From: Symbiodinium kawagutii | Lineage: Eukaryota > Sar > Dinophyceae > Suessiales > Symbiodiniaceae | Assembly (NCBI GenBank): GCA_009767595.1 | Contig: VSDK01003903.1 | Location: 147,112 to 211,111, forward strand | DNA: 64,000 bases | Reading direction: 5' to 3' | In this document: positions 37,701-45,773 of the stretch, one piece after another | Layout: the number at the start of each line of letters is the position of its first letter | Position numbering within the stretch: position 1 is the stretch's first letter | The notes under the pieces: model-generated | Databases searched by the model: none | Told to the model about the DNA's origin: nothing | What the model saw: only the letters and a program-made list of their open reading frames with translations | Program-made: the position numbers and the translations under genes

Positions 37701-40700
37701 AGGCAGATAGATGGAAAGATAGATGGAAAGATAGTTAGATAGATAGATACCCTGGTCAAGGGGCCTGGGCAGGCAAACTTAGTTCCTCAAATGAGCTTTT
37801 ATCGAGGGAAGTTTGGAGGTTCAAAATTCCGTGTTATGGGTGCTTGCAAGGTAAAGGACAACTAAAGCAATGGTAGGTCAAGAAAAGGAAAGTTAAGGCA
37901 CTTTTGGTAGATCCGTTCATAATGCTATACAATTTAACACAATGGTCAGTTGATTACTAAAATCATGGTTGTTCATTTTAAGTATCAACCATTCATCAGT
38001 GTTTGCAATTTCCGCTTGAATCACGAACAAACCTGGGTAATTGATGTTTACAAATGTCAACCGTCAACCATGAACCAGGAAATGTTTCCGTGAATTTACA
38101 TTACAAATTTGTCGCAGCGCTTGGCCCATCTTTTCTGCCTACAGTAATAGCCGCGAATTATGCTATGACCAGTGTAACAACAACTCATGGTATCAGCCGT
38201 GTTGGACAACCACTGTATCATGTTTCTAGCCATGTTGAAAACCCGAGCAACCATTACAACCATCATGAATTGTAACCTGTATAGTTTATCACCCGTCATT
38301 ATTCGCAACAGTTGTAAATCTCGAGTTTACCATCTTGAATAACTTTGTCAATAACATGATTAATAATCGTGCTAACCATGTTGTCATGTTTCAAAACCAG
38401 TAGATACCATGTTTATTGAAAATTTCCATGGTAAATCTTCCAGGTGGGCGACTTTGGTGTTGCCCAACGCCTTGAAGAAGCCGACGTGCACACCGCCTTG
38501 GCGGATACGCTGACGCGGTCAACGCGACGGGTGGCCGGGGAGACCTAGGGGGGGTTGGCTAAGGGGTGGGGGATGCAGCTGGTTGGCTGGTGATGGGTTT
38601 TATGATCAACTTGTCAACTGATCTATTTCTGATAGTTGCTGATTGTTTTTGTTGAAAGCTAGTTAATGGTTGCCTATGGTTGAAATCTTGGTTGATGGTA
38701 ATTGATGATTGATGGTTAGGTAATAATAAACTGATCATCGCGAGATGGTTATCATTGATTGTTGGCGAAATGTTATCAATGGCTGCGGAACGGTGAATAT
38801 TTGAAAAATAGTTAAAAAACAAACATTTGGGTGGGAAACCGCCGTTGACATTCGATGATGAATTTCAACCAATGCTCGTCATTAATAAATCATGAAATGA
38901 TAGCCACTGGTAAACCATTAACGGTAGATCATTGGTTTATTGCCCTAACGGCTGTCAATGGTTGATCCTGTCATGATGGTTCACCATCAGTCATCATTCG
39001 TATGGTTAAACATGAACGGCTGCGGTTGATGTCCAACCAGTCATAGCTATGAACAGTCCACCGGTAACCAGCTATTGGTCTGTAAGCCAACCAATGGTTT
39101 TCCATGATTAATCAATTAGGTGGAAAATGTCCAGCTAATCATGTGTAGTAGTGTCCGAAGTTGACTTTGTGTAAGATCCACTTGTTATTGAACGGTTTGT
39201 GACACCAGCCTGTCGTCGGCCACTATCAACACCACTACCACGAATCATTTTATCAACTATGTTCACTGATCAATCGGCAACATGAGCAAGCACTATTGCA
39301 AAAATTATTGATGTTTATGAACCACCCTTGGCACCAACCCTCCTATTGAAGCACTTCTTTTTCAAGCTGATGAAGCACAACATTAACCATCCTCATCAAA
39401 AAGCGGAGAGCCACCAACAAACATGGTTTGTTCATTAACGACCATTAGCTTGACTATCAAGTTAAGCGTCGACTGAAGATTTCATGATGAGTTCGTTGAC
39501 CATTACCCAACCATTTACCGACCAGACTTCGCCATGTCCAGCTACCAATCACCAACCATTAGCCAACCATTCATAAACCAAGCATGAACCAACCATCAAC
39601 AAATACCAATCAACCATAAATCAATCCACTAAACTCCACTTCACCATTCACCTAACCATTCACCTAACCAAACTTCACCAACCAACCATTCACTTCACCA
39701 TGCTGAGTCAACCACCAACCCCGTGGTCCCAAGGTGGGCAGTGTACACTACTTATCCCCGGAGCTGTGCGACGGTCAGCGTGCCACCGCGGCCGCGGATT
39801 GCTGGGCCCTGGGGGTCACTTGGCAGCGCTGCAGGTGGGGGAGTTGGGGTGTGTGGTTGGTCAATGGTAATGGTTGATGATAGGTGATAATCATAGTTAA
39901 TGATGTGTAAAATTTAATGGTTAATGCTTAAGTTGATGGTTGGTTGATTGATGAATGCTTAAGTCGATGGGTCATGGTTGGTGAATGGTTGGTTAATCAA
40001 TGGTTGGGTAATGCATGGTTAAGTTGATGGTTTAATGGCGTTGTTGGAAGGTGATGGCTGTAAAAATGATGGATTTCATGGTTCAGTTGGTGGTTGAGTT
40101 GATGGGTCATGGTTGGTGAATGGTTGGTTAAGTTGATTGGTAATGGTTCAAGATGTTTTATGACAAGGATGGTGGTTGACAATCATACTTCGCCAAGTTG
40201 ATGGTCGAGTTGACGGTTAAGTTGATGGTAAAAGCTGGCGCAGCGATGGTTGATATTTGGTTGATATTTGTTGATTTGCATATATACACGATGCATGTAG
40301 TGATGTGGTAGCTGTATTAGGTTTTGTGCTTGGTGTATACTGTGATGCTATTGCTACCCTTTGGTAAACTAACATGGCCATGGGAAATCCAACATAATTA
40401 GTTGATTTCCCGAGGTTTTCCTACCAAAATGGTGGGATTTTTTATTGCCATGTTAGTTTACAAGAGGGTAGTTCTTAAATCGTAGAACAGATCGTAACAG
40501 TGAAATATCGGTACCATACGACAGGCTTGCGAACAGCTTGCTTGGTGTATTCACTCAACACATCTGCGGTGGGAACTGGTATTGGGCAGGGGAACGGTGA
40601 AAGCTATAGCATCATCGTTTACAACCCAATCGTAACGGTTTCACACTATGTTCGATAGTCAGACAGTTCTCTAGAAGTGTGCCAGAATTTCCAGGATCGC

Positions 40701-43700
40701 ATAATGAACAGCTGGATCAGATCTACCTTCCCAGCATGCTCCAACATTGGGACCACCACCCCTTGACCCCAGCTGCAAGCCACCCCGAGCACCGGTCCCT
40801 CTTCAGCTTGGGAGACCTGCCCCTGAGGTGATTCTCTATGAACTTTGCACCCTGGAACTTCCTTTCCCAGGCACAACACCGGCAGGATGGGCAGGATGGG
40901 ATCCGCATGGGTCAACTGGAAGACCTGAAACGACCCCTTTGGAGCGAGCCGTCGACCAGCTGTGTTGGGATAGAAGCACTCACACATCGTCATGATTGGT
41001 TGGTTGGTGTTTTTCATTTTCTCCAATGTTAAGCAAGGGTTGCTTGGTTGACTAATGATTTTTCATAGGGTTGAAACCACCAACCAGTAGTGTGAACCTG
41101 CGACCATGTGAAGAACATTCTTGTTGCATCATGGAGACTATCATGACTTGGGTAACCAATGATCCACACCACCACCTCTTGTGCTTAGTACTTCACTGCG
41201 AAGAGAGTTGTTGCCAGCCATGGCTATAGGGCACCCAGTGAGTATGGCCATCAGTGGTGCCAGTCCTGATTGCGCCACACCCTTCGATCCCTGCAGGTAT
41301 CATTTCCACATAGTTTCAGGAACGTTGACACAGGATCCACTGAAACTTGTTTCTCACAAAATGGCTATTTCTGTAGATAGGGGACCAGCAAATCATCCCG
41401 AAATAGTCTGATTTAGATGATCAATGGGTGACGTTCGGGGTCCCCCAATTTGAGAACGACCCAAATGGAGTTAGTCCTCGACAACCTCGATGGTTTTCTG
41501 AAGCCGCAAAGGGGATGGCTGCTGTTGGAGGCAATGCTTTTCTGGTGGTGGTCATGAAGATTCTTCAAGGAGTTGTTCAGCCGCTATCCAAGGAATATTC
41601 TGAGCCTTGGCAATGGAGAGTGATGGGTGAGATGGAGAGAGCCAGTGATTTGAGCATGTTCGGGCTCGATGATGTTTTTACATTTTTTGATGATGACAAG
41701 TATAGCAAAGGTCCATTTGGTTTGATACTAGAGTCAAACGTTGTCACCATGATTTTTTTCCTAGCAATTGATTTATTGGAACGACCAACAAATACCCAAC
41801 AGCAACCATCACTATTGCTACCAAAGCTCCGAGAGTACCAGTTGGTTGTGCGGATGTATCAACAAACGCTAATATTTATGTAATGGTTGTTTGAGGAAAA
41901 ACAATATTTGGATCTATCAACAACGAGCCTAAAAAATCGTTTGATCATGAAAAATTATTGGCTATATGCCCAGTTGACTCGCAAAATTGATTGCACCTAT
42001 GCATCAGGTACTGAACTTATGTTCAGTGAAAAATCAATAACACTTGATGACGGTACAGTCCCTGCCGATACCACACCAGAAGCTAAGTGTTTGTTCTATC
42101 CGCAATACATCCAGTTAATTCAGCTAAATTCCCAAACACTGTAGTTGTCCATTGAGTAAAATTCCAGCCCCAGGCTAGCATTTTTTCAGATTGTTGTATC
42201 ACCCCAGCGTACCGGGTGTAGTTGATGAAAAAGATCATCCAACACAAACCCCGTCAAGCATCAATCATCTATCAACTATTCATCAATTTTGCCATCAATC
42301 CACCATCAATCAACAATCAACCATCAACTATCACAATCAGAATCAATCAGTTCACTTGGTCAGTCCACAATCAGAGTCAATTCACCAATAGTGATTGACC
42401 ATTGATGCTTGTTGATTCATCAATCAATCATGAGCCATCACATCATGTTGACCAAGCCATATGGTTGGTAAATTTGTTAATCATTCTCCCCTATTATGAA
42501 CCATGCTTGACCCATAGCCATGTTGAACTACCATCAACCACCGACCATTTCAGCAGCTCCATTAATAAACCATTAATAAAAACATTAATAAACCATTAGT
42601 AAACCATAAAAAACATTAATAAGCCATCAATAAATCATTGATAAACCATTGATAATGATAGAATCCACTTATATCCATCATTCAACCCTATTATTGTTGG
42701 TTATTAACCCCATGAAATTGGTCGGTTAATGGCTTGACCCAGCTCGCCATATCCATTAATCAGGGCCCCTCAACTCATCCGCATCCGCCAGGCGGAGCTG
42801 CGGTCTTTGTGCAGCGCCTTGCTGTGTCCTTCCGTGAAGCATCGCATCTCTGCAGCCGAGGCGAGGCGAGGCCACCGTGGCCATGGGGATGGTCGAAGTC
42901 CTTAAGTTACAGGGTTCCCACAAGGTGTGCCCAACCCCCACAAGGTGGGCCCCCTAACTTAGCTAAGTTGGTTCATAACTAGGGTAACTACTAGTTATGG
43001 TAGATATAACCATAGTTAAATGGCTTATGAACCAACTTATAACTAGGGGGGCCCACCTTGCATAGGGTCATGGGGTTGTTGTTGGGAACCCTATGACTCA
43101 AGGGATTATTAGGGTTTTATAGGGGAACTATGTCCTACGGGAACCCTACATAGTCCTTAAGTTATAGTTATAGGGGATATTTACCAACAACAATGGTTAA
43201 ACAACTGCTGGTTCCGGCCCTTTAAAGGGGGAGTCGAGTTTTGACCATCTACTTGTTGGATTTCATGGATGGGGAAGCGTTGTTTGAATCATCCACTGTT
43301 GCTGATGATTTTTTTGCCCATCCAATTATTGGGGTCAGTGGATGGAGAATGATTTTGAATAGTGGTTACTGCTCGTTGCAGGATAGGTGAATCATGGGTT
43401 GGGTTGCCATCACCCTGATTCATGTCGACCCAAGACGAACAAACTCTTATGACAGCCCGGGGTTTCATTCATCCATGATTCACCATCATGATCCATCATT
43501 GACCATGATTGACGGATCATATATACTACATGATTTGCATAAAATCGTCAACCATTACCATTCACCATCATCACCATCATCATCAATACCATTCATTGTT
43601 CATCATCCGTCCTTCATTATCCATCCTTCATCCTTCATTGTTTGTCGTTCAGCCTTCAGCATTCCTTCATGATTCATGACTCATCATTCATTCATCATCA

Positions 43701-45199
43701 ATCATTCACTCATCACTCATGCATCATTCACCATTAATGATTCATGATTCATCATTCATCACAACTCATCAATTAATCATCAATCATCAAGCATCATTGA
43801 GAAGTAGCTAGCTTAGTAAGCACCTTTCATCATGATTTGTCATCAATACAGCATCATCAACTATCACTGTTCAAAAAGGTTAATGACCATGAATCAACCA
43901 GCTTGTTCACCATCAACCATTATAGATTATCATATACAACTATCATTTCACCATCAAAATTGCCACCATTACAACATGCTTATTATAACGTATGATCGTT
44001 GCTCATTTGCCATTGCTAACCACCATGAACCAGCTTGTTCACCAACCATCAGCTATTAGTCAACCTTCATTTTACCCATCATCATTCATCACTTATCAGC
44101 AATTTCCCAGCTTATTAAGTCAATTACCTCAATTAACCAACCATCAACCAACCGTTCACTGCTACTGACCATCATCACTTTACCCATTTATTCAACCAAT
44201 CCATCAACCAAATCACCAACCAATTCACCAACCAATCCGCCAACCGATCCACCAACCCATCCAGGCCATCCGATTGGACACCCCCAAAGCGCACCTCGCC
44301 GGACCTTTCGCAGCTCCGCAAGGTCTCCCGCTTGCCGTGGATTCGGCACCTGCGACGGCACGAGGAGCTGCCGGTGAGACCTGCCACTTGGTGTGGAGCT
44401 GCTGGAGCTAGTGCAGCAGCTGGGGTTAACCATGGGATGTAGCCAGGGTGAGTGGTCTACCAGCTGGGGGGGTAGCTGGTTACAAGCTGCAGCTGGCTAC
44501 CAGGCTGAGTGGTTACCATGTAACTCACCAGGGTGAGTGGTCTATCAGCTGATGGATGGTTCGGTGGTGGTGAATGTGCTTACAACTGGATGTGCACCTA
44601 GGGCTAGTAGGCATTGATGGGCCATCAACTTAGCATCAATGTGGCTATGGGTCAATATCAACCAACCAATAATGGGGGATAATGACCAATAACAATAGGG
44701 GAAACAATGGTCAATGATAGGGGAACCAGGGGTACGGGGTGAACTGACCCACAGCCATGTATCATCAACTAAGCATCAATGAACCATGATCTACCGGATC
44801 AACTGCTTGCATTTGCCATGCTTGGTTTGGGGCTAGTTCTCCTACCTGATACACTGATGAATCCCATGGAAGCATATCCCAGGGAACCAACAGACGTTCA
44901 CCACCAACTGACCATCAATTGAGCATCAACTACCCACCAATTAAGTATCAGTTTGCCATCAATCAACCATCATTATCATCATGGTGAGTGGTTGATAGCC
45001 ATCACTTAATCATCACCAATCAATATCACCATCAATTGACCAATATCATCAGTTAACCATAAGCCGTCATCAATTGGCCAACGGGTCTTTGTCGGCAGAT
45101 CAAGCACTGCGAGCCGCCGAGGATCCTCTGGAGGAGATGAAGAGATCCGTCGGCTCTCAAGAGTTTGAACGCTTCATCATGGCGTGGCTGGGCAGCTGA
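19703..45199 (+). CDS. NEK-like Ser/Thr protein kinase, ~13 exons, interrupted by a retrotransposon in an intron
   Basis: Exons joined by phase: 19703-19753, 20343-20427, 22105-22241, 32571-32639, 33220-33292, 34916-34965, 38444-38530, 39734-39814, 40828-40870, 41531-41601, 42792-42860, 44323-44373, and probably 45122-45199 with a TGA stop. The first twelve total 867 nt, 289 codons in one frame. Kinase landmarks in order: Gly-rich loop LGRGSGGE, beta-3 lysine in VLKFVQL, SHPNVLRI, hinge SEFCDLGDL, ALDYIHAAGVLHRDLKSSN (catalytic HRD and DLKxxN), VGDFGVAQ (DFG), VHYLSPEL (APE-like SPE), DCWALGVILYELCTLELPF, MKILQG and CPSVKHRIS (subdomain XI arginine). All catalytic residues are present. NEK affinity is suggested by the YELCTL and DL-S-NIFLT motifs and the short lobe. 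Donors are GT, GC or GA (33292|GA, 41601|GA); every internal exon starts with G. The exon at 32571 supplies the missing linker and lies just 178 bp beyond the retrotransposon. The final exon is the least certain. Confidence 0.85.
19905..20020. repeat. Foldback family D copy
   Basis: TACCCTCTGGTGATCTAAC at the left and GCCAGGTCAGTTTACCAGAG at the right form imperfect inverted ends. It lies in the first kinase intron. Confidence 0.75.
22651..22754. repeat. Foldback family C copy
   Basis: CTAGCTGGTGGTTTCAAGC at the left and TGGTTCAACCACCAACCAG at the right, with internal TGGTTGACAAGCATATTTTT. Confidence 0.8.
23899..24017. repeat. Foldback family B copy with long flanking direct repeat
   Basis: ATGGCTATGGGTCAATATTA at the left and TTTTGACCCACTGCCAT at the right. 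ATGTGGTCAGCAAT occurs immediately on both sides, consistent with a 14-bp target duplication. Confidence 0.82.
24129..24224. repeat. Foldback family C copy
   Basis: CTGGTCGGTGGTTTCATTG left and GGGTTGAAACCACCAACCAG right, with the same core as the copy at 22651. Confidence 0.82.
24922..24962 (+). repeat. Split direct repeat A1 (left end)
   Basis: 41 bp starting TTGGTTCACTAAGCGG, identical to A2 at 32231-32271. It marks the left terminus of the retrotransposon. Confidence 0.92.
24965..25258 (+). CDS. Leader ORF: small hydrophobic protein
   Basis: A 97-codon frame whose ATG lies 2 nt beyond the A1 repeat, so it is the first start codon in the element. A single strong hydrophobic stretch around residues 34-62 (FILVFVSGCLLGSLL...WGFLS) contains a GxxxG-like SGCLLGS and would form one membrane helix; the tail is basic (QRRRPH). 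It overlaps ORF1 by 38 nt in a different frame (ORF1 is +1). No known function. A frame starting at 24984 is also open and is the main alternative. Translation is not proven, and the region could simply be 5' leader. Confidence 0.45.
   Translation: MDKALGFASLVVEGARNNFWGLGCPAYCGHFPASSFILVFVSGCLLGSLLTCWLCYILWGFLSGPPGNQASVLPQVASLRLAGYLYERGLLQRRRPH
25221..25826 (+). CDS. Retrotransposon ORF1: RNase H1-type hybrid-binding domain protein
   Basis: 201 residues. The N-terminal third is acidic then Ala/Ser-rich linker (about 48-75). The C-terminal part, about residues 140-190 (RYYVVLRAEGL...CYTS...VVGNLQ...HPFPSELEARVYC), resembles the small domain at the N-terminus of eukaryotic RNase H1 and caulimovirus protein VI, which binds RNA/DNA hybrids or dsRNA; the pattern is YYVVxRG, a Tyr-Thr-Ser turn, V-G, and a FPSxxEA helix. 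In a retroelement such a domain could coat RNA or the cDNA intermediate (inference). Its TGA stop (25824-25826) overlaps the ATG of ORF2 (25826-25828), so the two may be translationally coupled. The start ATG at 25221 lies inside the leader ORF. Confidence 0.72.
   Translation: MSEASSNDEDLIEISIRLRDLAITVSGARTATQDFVGELFRRERDRIAAPSQGSTGSAAAASEVASPARAGGSESRAEIYASFGPIPLWILDQSSRLPGARDLAERRVRRAYLAGQWAGAVLAERTPSPNRSEPLNLRSRYYVVLRAEGLDRPACYTSSGSYWRVVGNLQNSTSVSHPFPSELEARVYCAGADVEFPTPQR
25826..27514 (+). CDS. Retrotransposon ORF2: gag-like protein
   Basis: 562 residues from the ATG at 25826, which overlaps the ORF1 stop. The N-terminal ~190 residues are acidic. A helical stretch near 200-250 (MASLQASLETVLGTLPALSEQM) is a probable oligomerisation segment. 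The block at about residues 361-510 (FFDAVMRSMARRM..., YLERYGGYGRQRELG, MIEQACLDAG, WVTTAIAFLKELE) is compact and helical and, from memory, resembles a domain that recurs in dinoflagellate retroelement proteins. The C-terminus is Lys/Arg/Gly-rich (AKGRGRGQQQ) and should bind nucleic acid; no CCHC zinc knuckle is seen. The pol frame overlaps in the -1 frame, with a GGGAAAA heptamer at 27382. A gag role is inferred from position, size and basic tail. Confidence 0.7.
   Translation: MASLELADLVPISERKQLYVLEWVPEAEEDGQPESLALVVLKRSGGFMLALPVGFLADEELAIGMSQEAGVLGPSIMVSVPGVLDEDGQESAIGAEISVMLVDFDASVASQLRLPEEVEAVAMRFSDEDQYATPQVAALVSKALEWAQSLGGDQGGGAEASDAWYSADQANMEAEVETTSPRRGRRPRLPNGGTATAKPAAKKKVTMASLQASLETVLGTLPALSEQMGNVVQRQAALENQVATSSTVSAKLSQPLSAHLPGRLGAVAKALGSPPRVVPRPLQPLDRTGAPTELMELAKEKTDPITENASFAQMMMVQSQALTTLVAHLAGSSQDPMADLQLPSSSGTRGAAGRARLQAELALHRGTFFDAVMRSMARRMNPTMTVERSPAELIASGVCGSKYLERYGGYGRQRELGIIMSNVMTTFDFMMVEDWGAAKDSLALLAVMIEQACLDAGKFEIAQILTLQEDIPSAVFTNRQMSSTRARAFAPLADAKWVTTAIAFLKELETISTKRSELLGKEGGAAANAAAASAASSKAQPKRKAKGRGRGQQQSNAEEEEP
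27382..27388 (+). promoter_or_regulatory. Candidate -1 ribosomal frameshift heptamer (G GGA AAA)
   Basis: In the ORF2 reading frame the codons are TTG GGA AAA GAG, giving an X XXY YYZ heptamer. A -1 slip enters exactly the frame of the pol ORF, 124 nt before the ORF2 stop. Downstream sequence is G/C-rich (GAGGGAGGCGCCGCAGC), but no stem was modelled. Confidence 0.5.
27388..32127 (+). CDS. Retrotransposon pol: reverse transcriptase - RNase H (with MTase-like insertion) - tyrosine recombinase
   Basis: About 1,580 codons in the frame entered by the -1 slip; that frame is open from 25255, but recognisable protein begins near 27515. RT (about 28360-28990): GDRRILNNHE, motif A RRDFY (28545 area), FQGDHIGVEYALEAH (28771 area) and catalytic IDDYF (28906-28935). 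RNase H: first Asp in ATDAS (29431-29445), Glu in HINVLE (30421-30438), Asp in VLLDSS (30511) and Asp in NVADDPSR (30658). Between the first Asp and the Glu lies about 320 residues carrying FVEVCGGSG (29668) and PPCTTFS (29848-29868). Hydrophobic helices follow (30830-31075). Tyrosine recombinase (31100-32000): Arg at 31534 in GLLRIGE, Arg at 31852 in GSLRPGG (usual box-II His is Gly), RRGRW, and nucleophile Tyr at 31948 in IYLQE. No stop or frameshift is seen, so it looks functional. Confidence 0.9.
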   Translation, partial: RGRRRSKCCRSFSGFIKGAAKEKSKGQRQRTTAKQRRGGGALSSPLPPLAINLLDDTTSFTTWSICLARWVLQSRTSFAWHLKRSFSAKWRSPSGTSTAMFPLPAPFPGCFDSSGPGLSRLRLVKIAHRRVLHILVLILDYMYLGRFPTLAELGRHPSSLQRRCFRSLSGFVMACGSRLEEFPVAPGRSGPELIACLDVLERFIDKSGLLDSNYGEIPGRLTRDKRVEIEQKVLHPELQPYRALQVDRLKITGNGEWPLADYLESDLWLPFVEPRCLFHGQDVSQMPVPNFANEDRQEYLKLAKKWDTLGLLRLTDAPLEPGLFCKVFNTYKDFQWDRQIGDRRILNNHECAAGGPSRHLPVGPLLLGFQLPRFSHKLRGSLTDRRDFYSQAAVTQERARSNITPFSFSRQELSGTKALRIYDVSLTAAGCSREAAGDHFEGAATKTSGLCEFLYPCFGALFQGDHIGVEYALEAHSTLLMREGLLRREQRLQGHHPAPLTDLWEGLIIDDYFVLGACRRGLAKENTKVFAHLAMAREAYSKHKLPGSPEKDVQAEDLFKAAGAEIDSRDCVIDAGLCLVGAPLSKRLGLSLLSLRTARLPAITPKLASRLSGSWVSVLLYRRCLSSIVTDFFRLAASVADEAESKLVPLTRKAAEELVLLSCLAPLAVSDLTAETLGQVFATDASLQKGAIVQSEVEQGLERILWLDGDRKGSYTCLDNPARAALKAVDLFDEGDPIEDDYGQPLGVVHPEKPPLFRFDFVEVCGGSGRVSKAMEAYNLVIAPVLDLSLSARYNLEDFRLMEWLVYMLVNKLIASWMLEPPCTTFSAAAHPACRSYAEPLGWNRLLPKVLRGNLLALRSIALLWLCHLYHLPGLLEQPRLSKMAWISQWVWLRTHGCHEAVCASCQFGSPHRKEFRLLTAGLDADEMTVRCGGGHHHIRIEGSYTKASAVYTWELAAHFAKFLARAVKKRACSDDEDISLYPALESILINDILRASARTVRRSWFWRSRAHINVLETSTVTSLLGDLASEAPSTRPVVLLDSSVARGALAKGRSSSTSLQPVLQRAAAFQLAGNLYPAYGHAPTKLNVADDPSRDVELRPPSLRRVSSLLSLEEVRDLHWRRFTRPRANWIRLVILAYVTLPAAASEEPLDFGFPLVSSGLGLVANFLWDLWIFLGVVAVWISLMLACFALLGFPQKGHHQGCSHLVKAISFTLILAVGAPMVPVNSAEHERAERRSRIVLTADRVLRKQTRDNRVRLVETFATWLADEHGITLATLIDRKPLDPEEIVHWLVLFGRDLHSSGKSYARYSETINAIAAMRPSIKRQLTGAWDLAFAWLVDEPHQSHPALPLSILVALMCTALIWGWPDVAAILGLTWAGLLRIGEVTAACRKDLILPSDAAPGVSYILLRIEEPKTRGRGARHQSARVDPSDLVQLISAVFRRHSPSQKLWGYSAQTLRRRFCQLLAAVGLPCRAVNGARPYDLGSLRPGGATHLLNATEDCTLVQRRGRWLSYKVMTIYLQECAVATALQNLEPNVRTKIEDLNSVFPMVLDTALQFLDWCIPSTAWFQLYQGTSAT
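29665..30225 (+). other. C5-methyltransferase-like domain nested within RNase H
   Basis: Motif I-like FVEVCGGSGRVSKAM, motif IV-like EPPCTTFS with the Pro-Cys pair of cytosine-5 enzymes, then LEQPRLSKMAW in the place of the ENP/ENV motif, and a terminal C-x-FGSPHRKEFRLLT ... C-GGGHHHIRIEG block that may bind a metal. Typical DIRS/PAT methyltransferase domains are instead of the N6-adenine type and follow RNase H. Enzyme activity is not established. Confidence 0.65.
32153..32233 (+). repeat. Split direct repeat B1
   Basis: 81 bp, TGCATGTAGCAGCTGAGTGA ... GACTGCTTG, identical to B2 at 32313-32393. Its last TTG is the first TTG of A2. Confidence 0.92.
32231..32271 (+). repeat. Split direct repeat A2
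   Basis: 41 bp, identical to A1. It is fused to B1 through a shared TTG; a 41-bp spacer separates it from B2. Confidence 0.92.
32313..32393 (+). repeat. Split direct repeat B2 (right end)
   Basis: Identical to B1. It ends in TTG, after which host-type sequence ATAAACCACC resumes. Confidence 0.92.
33349..33466. repeat. Foldback family B copy
   Basis: TGGCTATGGGTCAATATTAA at the left and GGGGTTTTGACCCACAGCCA at the right, inside a kinase intron. Confidence 0.85.
33658..33756. repeat. Foldback family C copy
   Basis: CTGGTTGGTGGTTTGATTGA left, TTCAACCACCAACCAG right. Confidence 0.82.
34589..34692. repeat. Foldback family A copy (right end eroded)
   Basis: ATGGTGGTTTCTCAAAATAGG at the left and GATGATGTGGGGGCAACC at the right. 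A partial second copy ends at 34813 with GACTTGAGAAACCACCAT. Confidence 0.75.
35106..35335. repeat. ~75-bp tandem repeat derived from family D-type sequence
   Basis: Units beginning TTCCTGGTCAGTTTGAGAGG recur near 35106, 35179, 35255 and (truncated) 35327. Each holds TTTATGATGGTTTACC and GAAACATGGAGATTTTGTAG. Confidence 0.8.
35340..37870 (+). other. Compositional island with exon-like segments inside a kinase intron
   Basis: This stretch lacks the CCATCAACC / TGGTTGATGG background seen on both sides. It holds coding-like segments near 35444-35580 (WVKDKKQPELIAYSGGERLK, then a CHTC motif), 35935-36045 (DVERANSEVEEILLEYKQA), 36106-36300 (YHLSNEEVEDRHRCLSAQMQ) and 36440-36590 (Cys-rich CFSCCGKVLYHPNSKYALNS), followed by AT-rich DNA and GATA repeats. 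These could be remnants of a gene copied or inserted into the intron between kinase exons ending at 34965 and starting at 38444. I do not recognise the protein, and the segments use different frames. Confidence 0.45.
37567..37751. repeat. (GATA)n / AGAT microsatellite, imperfect
   Basis: Repeated AGATAGATAG blocks interrupted by short variants, within the compositional island. Confidence 0.92.
40355..40471. repeat. Foldback family D copy
   Basis: TACCCTTTGGTAAACTAAC left and GCCATGTTAGTTTACAAGAG right, with complementary AAATCC / GGGATTT inner arms. Confidence 0.82.
40997..41087. repeat. Foldback family C copy
   Basis: TTGGTTGGTTGGTGTTTTTC left, GGGTTGAAACCACCAACCAG right. Confidence 0.78.
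41348..41464. repeat. Foldback family A copy (diverged)
   Basis: GTTTCTCACAAAATGG at the left and GGGGTCCCCCAATTTGAGAACG at the right. It lies 67 bp upstream of the kinase exon at 41531. Confidence 0.6.
42941..43060. repeat. Foldback family E copy 1 (120 bp)
   Basis: CAAGGTGGGCCCCCTA at the left end and its complement at the right. Almost identical to the inverted copy at 60962-61080. CA flanks both ends. Confidence 0.9.
44641..44762. repeat. Foldback family B copy with ~18-bp flanking direct repeat
   Basis: GTGGCTATGGGTCAATATCA left and TGACCCACAGCCATGT right. ATCAACTTAGCATCAATG before and ATCAACTAAGCATCAATG after differ by one base. Confidence 0.82.
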
Positions 45200-45531
45200 T
45201 GGTTGATGTTGGGTGGTTGGGTGGGTGGGTGGGTGGGTGGAGGTTGGTTAAGGTTAAGGTTGAGGTTAAGGCTGGTTGAGGTGGGTTGATCTTGGTTGAT
45301 GTTGGCTGTTTCCAGGGTTGATTGAGCCATTGACAGGTAACAACCAACCAATGACAATCACAGGAGCTATTTGTTGTTGAAGCAACTAACTGTTGAAGAT
45401 GCCAACTCAAAAACCAATACAGGCAAGCCATACAGGCTAACCACAACGGAATGAAGATTGCCAACCACCTCCGGTCGATTGGGGAGGTAGAGGTTGAGAT
45501 TGGCGAGCCATTATTGGTATTGCCAACGTAG

Positions 45532-45613
45532 GTGTTTCTCAAGCCCGTTTGGGAAGCGCCAAAGTTATGGTTGGTTTATCATTTGGGGGTACCCCTATTC
45601 TAAGAAACCTCCA
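45532..45613. repeat. Foldback family A copy (short)
   Basis: GTGTTTCTCAAGCCCGT left, GGGGGTACCCCTATTCTAAG right. Part of the core is deleted. Confidence 0.7.
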
Positions 45614-45650
45614 AATTGGGAGTCATTTATATTGCCAATCTTGGAAATGA

Positions 45651-45773
45651 TATGGCTATGGGTCAATATTAACTAACCAACTAATGGGGGATTTCCACCA
45701 ACAATAATAGGGAAAACAGCCTGGTTAACAGGGGGGAACCAAGGGTACGGGGTGAACTGACCCACTGCCATAT
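45651..45773. repeat. Foldback family B copy
   Basis: ATATGGCTATGGGTCAATAT left and TGACCCACTGCCATAT right. Confidence 0.85.
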
